Source of the DNA: CANGTU01 sp046336655
GTDB taxonomy: Bacteria > Bacteroidota > Bacteroidia > Flavobacteriales_D > Sanyastnellaceae
DNA length: 64,000 nucleotides
Direction of reading: 5' to 3'
Assembly: GCA_046336655.1 (NCBI GenBank)
Contig: JBKDGH010000010.1
Coordinates: forward strand, 203,679-267,678
Position 1 is the stretch's first letter. Every line of letters starts with the position of its first letter. This document shows positions 1 to 10,000 of this stretch, one piece after another. The translations under genes were made by a program, and so were the position numbers. The notes under the pieces are model-generated. The model did no database searches, was not told the origin of the DNA, and saw only the letters and a program-made list of their open reading frames with translations.

Positions 1-444
1 TACAATTCCCTCGGTGTACTGAGGCTCAAAGCGGAAAATGAGAGACAATCCGGCAATAACGACGATCCCCAGCACGAGTTCATAGGCGAGCAGGCGCGTC
101 CGCCGGATCACAGGTGCTACCAGCGCCACAAAGAACGAAGTAGTGCTGAGCACGGCCAGTGCAGTGGAAATATTGGAGGCCTTAATGCTGGCAAAAAAGC
201 AAATCCAGTGAGCTGCCGTAATGACACCTACACCTGCAAATGCAGCAATATCTTTCGGGGCGGCGCGGAGTGATTTTCGGGCAAAAAAAGCATAGACCGC
301 TATTCCGGCCGTTGCAATCCACACGCGCCAGCCCACCAATTGAAACGAAGACAGGCTTATTTCGTGGCCGAGGATACCCGTGAAGCCCCAGATGAATACA
401 ATAAAATGAAGCAGCAGAAGTGCCTCAGTTTTGTTTTTCATCAT
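1..444 (-). CDS. DMT superfamily (EamA-type) permease, N-terminal part, cut by window edge
   Basis: The minus strand reads open from 444 to the window edge and gives 148 residues, so only the N-terminal half of a typical EamA/RhaT-type transporter of about 300 residues is present. The translation starts MMKNKTEALLLLHFIVFIWG and contains four to five hydrophobic segments separated by short basic loops, with the FIWGFTG and A-rich helix pattern typical of one EamA repeat. Family members export or import small metabolites across the inner membrane; the substrate cannot be read from sequence. Two adjacent ATG codons (444 and 441) could both start it. The start overlaps the end of the DUF502 gene upstream by about 20 bases, suggesting co-transcription. 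Confidence 0.8.
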   Translation of the reverse strand, partial: MMKNKTEALLLLHFIVFIWGFTGILGHEISLSSFQLVGWRVWIATAGIAVYAFFARKSLRAAPKDIAAFAGVGVITAAHWICFFASIKASNISTALAVLSTTSFFVALVAPVIRRTRLLAYELVLGIVVIAGLSLIFRFEPQYTEGIV

Positions 445-1042
445 GGTCATCAATTTCCACAATTCCCCCGCTCATGATGTATTTCATCACGTCCACGGCG
501 TTTTGTTCAACGCGTGTAATTTGTCGGGTAGATACGATAATCAGGTGTCCGGAAAAGCTGTAGCTCATAGGAATATACACTCCCACGCGGCCGGACATAT
601 CACCGAGATTCTCAAGGTCCGAATCGGTGATAAATCCGAGCACAATGACTTCGGGATCATTGCTGATTTTCACAATTACGGGTTGATTGAACCGCTTCTT
701 ACTTCCCACAAAGGCGCCCAACATTTCAGTGACGCTTTTATAAATGGTTTTGATCAGAGGAACCCTGTTTAATGCTCTGTCAAAAGCTTGCTGGATGCGC
801 TGATTGATGAAGCGCGTTCCAATCCAGCCAATGAAAATGAGAATGAAAAGAAGAATCAGAATGCCCCAACCCCAGAACGTTTTTCCCTGATCCTCAAATG
901 CTGCCAGTTCTTTTCTCGAATAGATGAGCTTGGGAATTAACCCATCGAGAAAAGAAAAGAGTGACCAGATCACGTAGCCGGTCAGAAACAAGGGGAGCGT
1001 GATCAGAAGGCCGTTGATGATATAGGTAAGCAGTCGTTTCAC
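425..1042 (-). CDS. DUF502 family membrane protein
   Basis: This encodes about 205 residues beginning (M)KRLLTYIINGLLITLPLF, the usual N-terminus of DUF502 proteins. Two strongly hydrophobic segments (about residues 5-30 and 55-75) are followed by a soluble region with the family pattern of a conserved P-x-IKTIYKSV stretch and a later VGVYIPMSYSFSGH stretch. Function is not established; it is a small inner-membrane protein common in bacteria. I chose the GTG at 1042. The longer reading frame from 1123 would begin inside the terminator hairpin of the upstream gene and adds a non-conserved leader. The gene is followed with overlap by the EamA permease. Confidence 0.8.
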   Translation of the reverse strand: MKRLLTYIINGLLITLPLFLTGYVIWSLFSFLDGLIPKLIYSRKELAAFEDQGKTFWGWGILILLFILIFIGWIGTRFINQRIQQAFDRALNRVPLIKTIYKSVTEMLGAFVGSKKRFNQPVIVKISNDPEVIVLGFITDSDLENLGDMSGRVGVYIPMSYSFSGHLIIVSTRQITRVEQNAVDVMKYIMSGGIVEIDDHDEKQN

Positions 1043-1090
1043 CGGGGCTTCGATTTCGTGCGTAAAGGTATTGGCATTCAGAGGTTCGGG

Positions 1091-1123
1091 GAATAAAAAA
1101 TGCCGCATCTCCTGATGCGGCAT
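1091..1123 (-). terminator. Rho-independent terminator of the large secreted-protein gene
   Basis: A perfect 9-bp inverted repeat (ATGCCGCAT at 1100-1108 and ATGCGGCAT at 1115-1123, 6-base loop) is followed on the minus strand by TTTTTTATTC. It lies 28 bases after the stop codon of the secreted protein gene that ends at 1151, so it should separate that gene from the DUF502/EamA pair. Confidence 0.85.
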
Positions 1124-1150
1124 ATCATGTGGTGGGTTCGGGCGTTGACT

Positions 1151-4100
1151 TTATAGCCGTATAATTCGCGCAGTGGCCACGACTCCGGAGTGCGTGTGAA
1201 TGCGAATGGTATATGTTCCCGATGATAATTGTGCTGCAGGCACAGTATATCTGCTGGTGGCAAGACCTTGCTGTGACGCTGCGATTCTTCCTGAAATATC
1301 GGTTATCACATATGAGGCAATAAGTTCATCTGAAGAGAGGGTGAACTGATCATTGAAAGGATTCGGATAACAGCTGAATAACTTTTTTCCCTGCTCGTCA
1401 ACACCCACAAAGAACGACGAGACAGCTACTAAAGAGGTATCCGAACATCCGGTCTCACTGGTGGCAATGAGACTGATAACGAAGTCCGGCTCGTTGACGA
1501 GGAAATCAAAATCATATTCGTGAGCCGGATCGGACAGATTACTGGAGGCACCGTCACCGAACGCCCATTCGAATGTGCTCGCTCCGGTGCTGGTATTTAC
1601 AAAATCCACCGTGGCTCCATTATCGCCATACTGCAGTTGATCAAATTCATCAAATGAAGCTATGACCTGATTGAACAGGTCGGATTCGAATGACGGCCAT
1701 AATCTGTATCCGCTGTCATAAGGCGCAATGGCATCTTCCTGTTCAATGACTCCGCGCAGGTAGAAGCGGCCTTCCGGCACTGCACCGCCAAATAGTTCGG
1801 CATCACCATCAATGCGCACCGTCACCGTGGCACCGTCAAGCTCAGCCTCCACGAAGAATCCTCCTCCGGCATTGGTCCATTCTTCGATATCGCTGAGGGC
1901 AGTGCATTCGAGGATTACAGGCTGGCTTTCCAGGGATTCTGTAAATGCGGTTACTGCATTGCCGGACTGCACAGGAAGATCATTGGCCATGACATCAATT
2001 TCAGCCGGAAAAATTTCTGCCTGACCCATGAACTGAGTAATAAGGCCGCGCACGTGCACGGAGTCACCCTCTGCAACTATGTATCCGAGGTTTTCGAACG
2101 ACCGGAATACCTTAATACCGCCGGTATTGTCGAGCATATGGAAATGAAGTCCGGCTCCGTTGAAGTTGGTGGTATGCACAATCCCCCGGAGCTCGCAGAA
2201 TACATTTAGACTGTCGAGCACGCCGTCAGCGTTTGTACCCTTCATATCAGCAATGCTGTATACTTCATACACAGGGTCATTCGGCGCGATGGAAATGGTT
2301 TTAACCGGAAAGGTGTAAGTGATATCCGCCGCAGTAGTGATGGTCAGCTGGAAGAATTCAGTGCCCTCTTCTTCGGCGTCGTCAATGATACCAACTGTCA
2401 GGGTTTGCAGGGAATTTCCGGAAGGGATATCGAGCGTTACCGGAAAGAACCCCGAATAGTCATTCGGTGTGGCTGTACCCGGTGTAGCGTCTATTGTAAT
2501 CTGAAATCCGTCAGCAATATTGAATGCCTCAATAGCTATGTCGATGGTTCCTGCATCTTCCTCAACGATAATGGCAGGAGTGGAGAATCCGATCACCTGA
2601 CTGCCATCGCAGGGGCTCATAGTGTGCTGCCCGATGTGGGAGAGATCAGTGGCAGAATAGATGTCCCACTGACCTGTAGAAAGCAACCAGTTTGTGGTAG
2701 GGGCATTTACGGATGCCTTGCGCACAAGAACCCGGTCGAGGGTGGACCCTTCGCTGCCGAATGTCCATGCAGGTGTTGGATTTTCTCCCACCACTCCTAT
2801 TGCATCAAGGACGATGTCGTTGAAGCGCAACTGAACGGCATCATTTCCGTTGAAGTTGGCCACATTGCTGGTTGCATTTGCCACAGCCAGTATTTCCTGA
2901 GCAGCTGAAGAATTGGAAACCACAAAAACTTCTCCGGGATTCAGAATTCCGGAAAGTCCGAATGCCGACGAAAAATTCGTCGCGCCGTTGTTGAATGTAT
3001 ATACCCCGTATCCCGCGAGATCAACCGGAGAAGATGTCGGGTTGTAAACTTCAATTGCTTTGTTGTTGCTTGTTCCCTCGAGGTATTCGGAAATAAAGAG
3101 CTCAGCGCACGCCTCACCCAGCTGGCACTCCTGCATGACCACAACAATAAAGTTTCCGGAGAGTGCAGTACATTCACCAGTGGATGTGATACCCGTGGCC
3201 GGCAGACCCGGCAATGTGGTGGATTCATCCAGCGCTCCGAAATGTGACAATCCCCAGATTCGGTGAGTGCCGGCACTCAGGAGATCCGCATTGACCGGTG
3301 AAGTGGCAATAAATTCAATTTCATTGCTGGCGTTTGTGACTACATACACGTATTCTCCTTCTGCGGTGGAAGTGGTCTCCAGGAACAGATGGTCTTCATT
3401 ACCATCCGTGCAGAAGGAAAAGTACAGGGACCCGTTGTTTGCGCTCACGAGACCTCCCTGGCAGGTGCCGGATGAGCATGAGCTGACGACCACATCAATG
3501 GTGTTTGAGCTGAGAGAAAGGCATTCATCGCTGATCAGGTCATTCAGCATCATTCCTTCGGTCAGTGTGACGGTACCGGTGTATGCCCCGCCTGTGACAG
3601 TATACGTTCCCTCGGAAAGTCCGGTGAAATCAATGCTGCCATTGGAAGCAATGCGGACAATCACACCTGTGGCATCGGTAGCAATAAAGAAGAAGGAAGC
3701 GCCGATTGAACCTGCTGCAGTGAATTGCAGAGGGGCATTGGGCTCTTCGATGCAAAGCTCGGGAAGCTGATTTTCGTTGAGCGCGATGGTGCCTCCCAAA
3801 CAGTCCACAGAACCAGCATTCGCAGCTCCGGGCGTGGGCCCTTGCTGCACAAACGCGCTGCTGTTGAATGGAGCGCCGCCGTCAGGCACACGAGAGAGCG
3901 AAGAGAACGGATTGTTGGTTGCAGAAATTTCATCAGCCTGAACGTGTCCCGGCGTGAGCACATCGATGAGGTCCTGGTCAGCCGCATCATCAGTGCCGTA
4001 CACCAAAGCATCTATAAGATTCACATTGGACGCAGGCGTACCGTTAGGCCAGTCTGCGGCGTTTCCTTCATAAATTCCGATGCCATCTGCACCATTTTGA

Positions 4101-4855
4101 ATTGAGTTATTTGACACAATAAGATCGACATCAGGAACCAGCTCATTGCCGATTACAAAGAATCCGGTTGGGCTCAGCACAAATCCGTCCAGATCGTAAG
4201 CAGCATAACTCTGGTTATTGGAAGCTCCGTTGAAGAGCACTACAACTATTCCATCCAGTGGAGCATTCGGCTCACCGATGAGTTCGATGAACTCGAGCAC
4301 ATCAGAAGCTTCTGTATCGCAGTCCACCTCATTGATGACAACTGCGGTTTCGCCGCCATTGGGGTTTTCAGTACTCCAAAAGGCTGGCCCGGCCTCCGTG
4401 CCGTTACCGGTATAGTACCATGGCCCACTCCCCGAAAGGAAGGTGTTAGTGGCCCACAATCCGGCGGCCACAGCCACATTTTCCCGGCCTTGCTGACCGG
4501 CACCGTATTCAAAGAAGGAAGTCATTGCCGAAGGCGCAGAAAAGCCACCTGCAGGTAAATACAGACCGACATCGCTGGCCGTCCCATTAAAGCCTGTGTT
4601 TGCATTCCACAGCACAATGACTGACTCGCCCGGATCGAGGTTGAAGTCGCCGCTGAGGAGTTGCACCATCGGCTGGTTGAGTGTCGCGTACTCAAACAGG
4701 GAGCAGAAGCGGTAGGTCGAAATATCCGTTGGGCTACTGCCGTAATTGCGGATTTCTGCATGCTGGTTGATAGGGTCAACCATCGTGAGGCGGATTTGGG
4801 CGGAAACGGTAACCCCCAGAAAGGATGCGAACAGGGTATATAGAATTCGGTTCAT
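1151..4855 (-). CDS. Secreted multidomain protein with lamin-tail, Calx-beta, PKD and T9SS type A sorting domains
   Basis: The product has about 1,234 residues. The start at 4855 gives the signal peptide MNRILYTLFASFLGVTVSAQ; an upstream frame extension is unlikely. Visible parts in order are an N-terminal lamin-tail-like region and a second one (roughly residues 145-320), a clear lamin-tail domain (about 585-720, starting LFISEYLEGTSNNKAIEVYN), a Calx-beta-like segment (about 755-840, with EEDAGTIDI), an OB-fold-like segment (about 865-955), a PKD domain (about 1072-1122, with FEWAFGDGASS) and a C-terminal type A sorting domain (about 1160-1234, SCYPNPFNDQFTL). Such proteins are exported by Sec, then by the type IX system, and attached to or released from the surface. 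The exact role is unknown; adhesion or an associated enzymatic function is possible, but no catalytic domain was recognised. Confidence 0.85.
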   Translation of the reverse strand: MNRILYTLFASFLGVTVSAQIRLTMVDPINQHAEIRNYGSSPTDISTYRFCSLFEYATLNQPMVQLLSGDFNLDPGESVIVLWNANTGFNGTASDVGLYLPAGGFSAPSAMTSFFEYGAGQQGRENVAVAAGLWATNTFLSGSGPWYYTGNGTEAGPAFWSTENPNGGETAVVINEVDCDTEASDVLEFIELIGEPNAPLDGIVVVLFNGASNNQSYAAYDLDGFVLSPTGFFVIGNELVPDVDLIVSNNSIQNGADGIGIYEGNAADWPNGTPASNVNLIDALVYGTDDAADQDLIDVLTPGHVQADEISATNNPFSSLSRVPDGGAPFNSSAFVQQGPTPGAANAGSVDCLGGTIALNENQLPELCIEEPNAPLQFTAAGSIGASFFFIATDATGVIVRIASNGSIDFTGLSEGTYTVTGGAYTGTVTLTEGMMLNDLISDECLSLSSNTIDVVVSSCSSGTCQGGLVSANNGSLYFSFCTDGNEDHLFLETTSTAEGEYVYVVTNASNEIEFIATSPVNADLLSAGTHRIWGLSHFGALDESTTLPGLPATGITSTGECTALSGNFIVVVMQECQLGEACAELFISEYLEGTSNNKAIEVYNPTSSPVDLAGYGVYTFNNGATNFSSAFGLSGILNPGEVFVVSNSSAAQEILAVANATSNVANFNGNDAVQLRFNDIVLDAIGVVGENPTPAWTFGSEGSTLDRVLVRKASVNAPTTNWLLSTGQWDIYSATDLSHIGQHTMSPCDGSQVIGFSTPAIIVEEDAGTIDIAIEAFNIADGFQITIDATPGTATPNDYSGFFPVTLDIPSGNSLQTLTVGIIDDAEEEGTEFFQLTITTAADITYTFPVKTISIAPNDPVYEVYSIADMKGTNADGVLDSLNVFCELRGIVHTTNFNGAGLHFHMLDNTGGIKVFRSFENLGYIVAEGDSVHVRGLITQFMGQAEIFPAEIDVMANDLPVQSGNAVTAFTESLESQPVILECTALSDIEEWTNAGGGFFVEAELDGATVTVRIDGDAELFGGAVPEGRFYLRGVIEQEDAIAPYDSGYRLWPSFESDLFNQVIASFDEFDQLQYGDNGATVDFVNTSTGASTFEWAFGDGASSNLSDPAHEYDFDFLVNEPDFVISLIATSETGCSDTSLVAVSSFFVGVDEQGKKLFSCYPNPFNDQFTLSSDELIASYVITDISGRIAASQQGLATSRYTVPAAQLSSGTYTIRIHTHSGVVATARIIRL

Positions 4856-4972
4856 ACTGATAAAAAAGGATTTGAGATGAGTGAGTTGCAAGTATACTCA
4901 CGGAGCACGTCGATACAGTGCCGGGGAATCACGAAATCCTGTATCATTGTGACACTAAACCCGAGATTATCC

Positions 4973-6700
4973 ATGAAGCCTCTTTACCTGATATTCGGAT
5001 GCGTATTTATCTCCCTTTTAGCTTCCGCGCAATGTGACACTTGTGTTCCCGATCCTGGCTGTGTGAGCGCAGACGGATTTCCTGCCATTTGTCCGGTGGA
5101 GTTACCCATTGCAACTGCTGGAGAATACTATCAGGAGGTAATCACGTTTTATCTGCCCGCCCAAATTGTGGATCCGGAAAGCGAGGTTACTGCTGATTTG
5201 CTCGAGTTGACAGTGAACTCCGTGCTCGGCCTGCCCTTTGGCATGGCATTTTCGCTGGATGATGACGATGGAGTGTATTTTCCCGGTGACGGACAGAACT
5301 CCGGTTGTGCGACCATCTGCGGAACACCTGTATTGCCGGGGGTATATGATGTGAACATCAGTGTTACTGCCCTGGTCACTGCGCTTGGTTTTGAGTTGAC
5401 CCAAAATGAAAATTTTGTGCTTTCACTGGTTGTGGAAGAAGGCGAGGGAGGTACGGAGAGCTTTTCTATCAGCGAGCTTGCTGCCTGTGGTGAACTGGTC
5501 ACCACATTTGAAGCTACCATAGGTGGCGTGGCTCCTCAGCAAACGGTTTACAGCTGGGATTTTGGCAACGGACAGCAGCTCAGCGGCCCGGGTCCTCACA
5601 CCATCACTTACGGTGATGGAGGGACCTATCAGGTTAGCCTGAATACGGTTATTTCCAATCCTGTGATGACATCATTGAACCTCACTTCTTTGGCAGGTGG
5701 ATGGGGCGGAGATGCCGATGAATTTTTTGGTTTGGGTGATCCGGATCCATTTTTCGAATTGCGGGATGGAGACAATGTGGTGATTTATACTTCATCAACC
5801 ATTGATGATTCGGAAACGGGTAGTTGGAGTGGTCTGAATATTCCCCTGCTCAATCCTCCATACACGCTTTCATTCATTGACGAGGATCTTGTGACAAGCA
5901 ATGATGCGGTAGGATCAGCCGGGCTGACGGTTCAACCTGGGTCGGTCAGTTTCAGTTCGGGGTCTGGCACAAATGGAAATGTGACGATTGAATTGGAAGA
6001 GGTTAACAATATTACAAGCGTTTCTGCTGTGAACGTATTTCCAACGCCTGATGCCTCTTTCGTCGATAATGGCGGCATCTTTTCATGTCAGTCTGAAGGC
6101 CTGACTTCTTACGTGTGGTACAGGAATAACATACCGCTCTCCGAGCCACTGACCTGTGAATTCACGCCCACAGAAGGAGGTATTTATCAGTTGGAAGTGA
6201 CGAATGAATTTGGCTGTACGGAGATTAGTGAGCCTTATTTATATTGCCCTGCGATCACTCCTGTCTATAATCCGGTGAGCGATGTGATTTCGGTTCCGGC
6301 GGGTTTTGACAGCTATGAGTGGTTCTTTAACGGATTGCCTCTGGATGGAGTTAGCACGAACAGCATTGAGAATCCGGAGTTGGGTAATTACGGTGTGATT
6401 GTTACAACCTCTTATGGATGTGAGACGACGAGCACTGTAATTACTGTGACAGTTGGCGTTTCAGAGACCGCTGAGGCTCCGGACGTCATCATCTATCCTC
6501 AGCCAGCCAGTGATATTCTCGAGATCAGAGGATCAGCTGACCGGACAGAAACAGTCCGTCTGTATGATTCAGTGGGACGTGAGGTTTTGCAGGCTGATAT
6601 GAAGTTAGGAAAATGCACTATGGAGGTATCTGCTCTATCTGCCGGCATCTATTTCATTCGTTTGGCTTCCGGGCCTTTGCAACGGGTCATTGTGGATTGA
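4973..6700 (+). CDS. Secreted PKD-domain protein with T9SS type A sorting domain
   Basis: This 575-residue protein starts MKPLYLIFGCVFISLLASAQ, a clear signal peptide, at the ATG at 4973. It is cysteine-rich just after cleavage (CDTCVPDPGC). A PKD-like domain occurs near residues 190-230 (YSWDFGNGQQLSG), followed by a C2-like acidic segment and two Ig-like segments with paired cysteines. The last 70 residues are a type A sorting domain (IIYPQPASDILEIRG near residue 506, then the usual GRE and GIYFIRL blocks). The gene is transcribed divergently from the large secreted-protein gene, leaving 117 bases between the two starts. The function is not recognisable beyond being a T9SS cargo. Confidence 0.82.
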   Translation: MKPLYLIFGCVFISLLASAQCDTCVPDPGCVSADGFPAICPVELPIATAGEYYQEVITFYLPAQIVDPESEVTADLLELTVNSVLGLPFGMAFSLDDDDGVYFPGDGQNSGCATICGTPVLPGVYDVNISVTALVTALGFELTQNENFVLSLVVEEGEGGTESFSISELAACGELVTTFEATIGGVAPQQTVYSWDFGNGQQLSGPGPHTITYGDGGTYQVSLNTVISNPVMTSLNLTSLAGGWGGDADEFFGLGDPDPFFELRDGDNVVIYTSSTIDDSETGSWSGLNIPLLNPPYTLSFIDEDLVTSNDAVGSAGLTVQPGSVSFSSGSGTNGNVTIELEEVNNITSVSAVNVFPTPDASFVDNGGIFSCQSEGLTSYVWYRNNIPLSEPLTCEFTPTEGGIYQLEVTNEFGCTEISEPYLYCPAITPVYNPVSDVISVPAGFDSYEWFFNGLPLDGVSTNSIENPELGNYGVIVTTSYGCETTSTVITVTVGVSETAEAPDVIIYPQPASDILEIRGSADRTETVRLYDSVGREVLQADMKLGKCTMEVSALSAGIYFIRLASGPLQRVIVD

Positions 6701-7057
6701 TTATCCGGTTGCAGGCCTCACTTTTTCATGTGCGGTTTCGGGTTAAGAAAGCACCATTGGCGGGAACCTTCAATAAGTCCAGACCTTGATACGCGTCCGG
6801 TTTCGGCTGGTGTGAGCATTGAGTAAGGGCGGTCAGATTGATCACCTCCCGATTGGTGTTTGCCAAACAGAACACTCCCTCAAACAGGGCTGAACGGGCA
6901 GGGGAATTGTGCGGTCTATTCATTTCAGGTTAACCGGGTAGTGTTAATATCCTCAGCCATATCGGGTTTTCAAAATCAGCAGATTAAGGAATTTTAGGAC
7001 TTGGATGCGCAGCGGGTATCCACTGTGCGGACGACCGGTAAACTAACTCTCTTATTC
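6701..7057. other. Intergenic stretch without a recognisable gene
   Basis: This gap separates the PKD protein gene from the giant adhesin. A 65-codon minus-strand frame at 6726-6923 has no signal peptide or family resemblance and I do not consider it a gene. No clear TTG...TAnnTTTG promoter or strong terminator hairpin was found. The stretch should contain the adhesin promoter, probably in the AT-rich part at about 6950-7000. Confidence 0.5.
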
Positions 7058-10000
7058 ATGGGGCCAATTGGTATTTGTATCAGCGCGTCAACTCAGAAAC
7101 GGCGCGGTCAAAATGCACTTTCGCTCTTTGTTGCCTGTGTTATTCTGATGTCTGCTGGGTCCGCTTATTCGCAGTTCGATTACAAGTTCTGGATGCCTCC
7201 AATTTGGCAAACCGGAAATAGTCAACAGAATCAGCCTTCCGAGTTGTTCATTACAACACCCTATCCGACACCGGTCAATGTGCACATTGAAACTCCGGAC
7301 GGAACCACATTTGTATTTGATGGGACGGTGTCTTCAGGCACGCCCTTGATCATTCCATTGAGCCCAATACTGGGGCAAACCAATATTGCGAACACCGTTA
7401 TCAGTAACAATGGATTTATTGTTACTTCAAACCAGCCTGTTCAATGTGTTCACCGGGTTTCGGCATTAAATAATCAGACACTCGTTACGCTGAAGGGGCA
7501 GAACGCTGCGGGCCGGGATTTTTGGTGTGGTTCTCAGGTACGGAATAATGCGAGTAATTACGGACCCAATGAGCAACACTTCATTTCGGTCATGGCTCTT
7601 GAGAATAATACTCAGGTCACCTTTCAAACCCCATTTGATTTATGGCAGACCGGGGCGGGTGATTTACCTAATCCGTATACCATTAGTTTAAATCGTCACC
7701 AATGTTATCTGGTAAGAAGCGATGTGCACACGGAGCACGTTTCGGGAGCTCATGTGACATCAAACAAAGACATTGTAGTAATCAGTGGTTCAACCCACAC
7801 CAGAATCAGTGGTCCCGGGGCGAATGCAGCTGACGGTGGCACCGACCAACTGGTTCCGGTAGAACTCATAGGAACGGAGTATGCCGTAATAAAGGGACAG
7901 AACTCGAATACATTTGATTATATCATCGTGGTTGCCAGAGAGGCAAACACACAGGTGTTTATCAATGGCTCAGGTACACCCAGCGCGACGATTGGAGCAG
8001 GTCAGTTTTTCGACTGGAGCCTCACCGGAACACTGGGGTCCGCCCATTCCATCCAGACAAGTAAGCCAGCATATCTCTATCATGTCACGGGGGCATCAAA
8101 CGACGATGAAGTGGATATGGGAATCATGCCCAATCTGGATTGCACGGGAAGCAGGTATATTGAATTTTCCCGGTTTACGACGAACACCAGCATTCAGATA
8201 CTTCAGGTACTGGCTCCTGATGATGCATGGCCCACATTGCGCTTGAATAACGTGCTATATTCCAGTGTGCCGGGAGTAATAGTGAATACGATACCCGGGC
8301 TTCCTGGTTGGCGCGCCATCACATTTCCCAATGCATCAGTTCCGGCGGCTTGCATTTTGCGTTCTGATGGTTTTTTCCATGCAGGATGGCTGACTGGCAC
8401 CACAAACAACACAGGCGCCTTCGGTTATCTCTCCGGCTTCGATGATTCTTTTGAGATTCTCGACCCTGTTTCGCAATTGCCTACTAATATTTATAACCTG
8501 GGTGAGCTTTGTCAAGGTCAAAGCATAGACCATTGTGTGAAAGTCGTTAGTTGCAAACCGGATGTTGAGCTTACTGCTGTTGCTAACAATTCCGGGGCGG
8601 TGACTGTGGCGCCGGCAACAGCGCCGTTTGATACATGCTTCAGATACACTGCACCGTTCAATTTTGTAGGTACGGATACCCTCACCTTCACCGCAACCAA
8701 TATTTTCGGATATGAGGATAGCTTCGAGATAGTGATTGAAGTAGTGAATCCGAATACTCCAATTAATGCAGGTCCGGATCAGGTTGTATGTAGTGCAACC
8801 ACCACTGCGCTTTCAGCTGTAAATCCTGACGTTCAGGCTAATGGCTATTGGACCGTTGCCCAGGGCACAGGTGTGATTGCCAATCCGAATTCACCTGCGA
8901 CAACTGTGAGCAATTTGTCACCAGGGGTGAACTTGTTCGTGTGGAATCAGTCCTATCCGGCATGTGGAATTATCCGGACAGACGTTGTTCAGGTATTTCG
9001 CTTTGAGGGCACTCCCCCTTTAGCTAATGCCGGACCGGATGTGAATTTGTGCGGCTCTTCGAATTATACCATGCAGGCGAATAACCCCGGTTTTTCAGGT
9101 ATAGGAACCTGGGAGATTCTGAGCGGTAACGCCACAATTTTCAATATCAACTCAGCTACTGCGCTGGTGGTCAATCCGGGTCTTGGGGTGAACACATTCC
9201 GATGGAATATCTCTAATGGCGCATGCCCGGGAAATGACTCCAATGACGTGATGGTCATTAATGTATTTAATCCCAATCATCCTCCGGCCAATGCGGGTCC
9301 GGATCAAGCAGTATGTCAAGGCTCATTTACGTTCCTGAACATCAATGGGAGTGTTCCTTTGGTTCCTGCTACCGGTCAGTGGAGTGTGATAAGCGGCACT
9401 GCTGCGTTTGGAAATGCAAGCAGCGCCAATACCACGGTAAGCGGATTGTCGGTTGGAGTCAATATTCTTCGATGGACCATAACGAACGGACCCTGCGGCA
9501 CACTGACGGATGATGTAGTAATTACCGTATTCAATCCGGCCTCTCCGGCAGCAAATGCGGGTCAAAATCAATCGATTTGTTTACCGGCCAACAGCACCAC
9601 ACTTGCCGCTAACTCGCCCATTTCTCCGGCAACAGGAACGTGGTCCGTCGTTCAGGGTACAGGTTCCTTCTCGAACCTCAATGCACCAAATTCGGCTGTT
9701 TCCGGACTTTCATCAGGTATCAATGTGTTTCAATGGACAATCAATAACGGGCCTTGTGCCAATTCAGTTACTAGCAGTCAGGTAACCATCACGGTTTTCC
9801 CGGACTCACAACCAACTCCGGGCGCCGGTCAGGATCAGCAGCTTTGTTTCACGGGCGGTGCCCTTAGCACCGTACTGAATGGCACACCAGCGACATCACC
9901 CGGCGCAGGTTCGTGGAGCGTGGTAAATGGGTCAGGGATATTTGGTGCGCCAAACTCACCTTCGACCAGCGTAAGCGGACTCGGTTTTGGTACCAATACA

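Noticed and set aside
1043..1123. Longer N-terminus of the DUF502 protein
   Set aside because: The extension starts inside a terminator hairpin and precedes the conserved N-terminus; the GTG at 1042 fits the family.
6726..6923. A 65-codon minus-strand frame in the gap before the adhesin
   Set aside because: No start context, signal or family pattern supports it as a gene.
7001..7057. TTG start of the giant adhesin
   Set aside because: An in-frame ATG at 7058 gives an adequate signal peptide; the extra 19 residues look non-coding.
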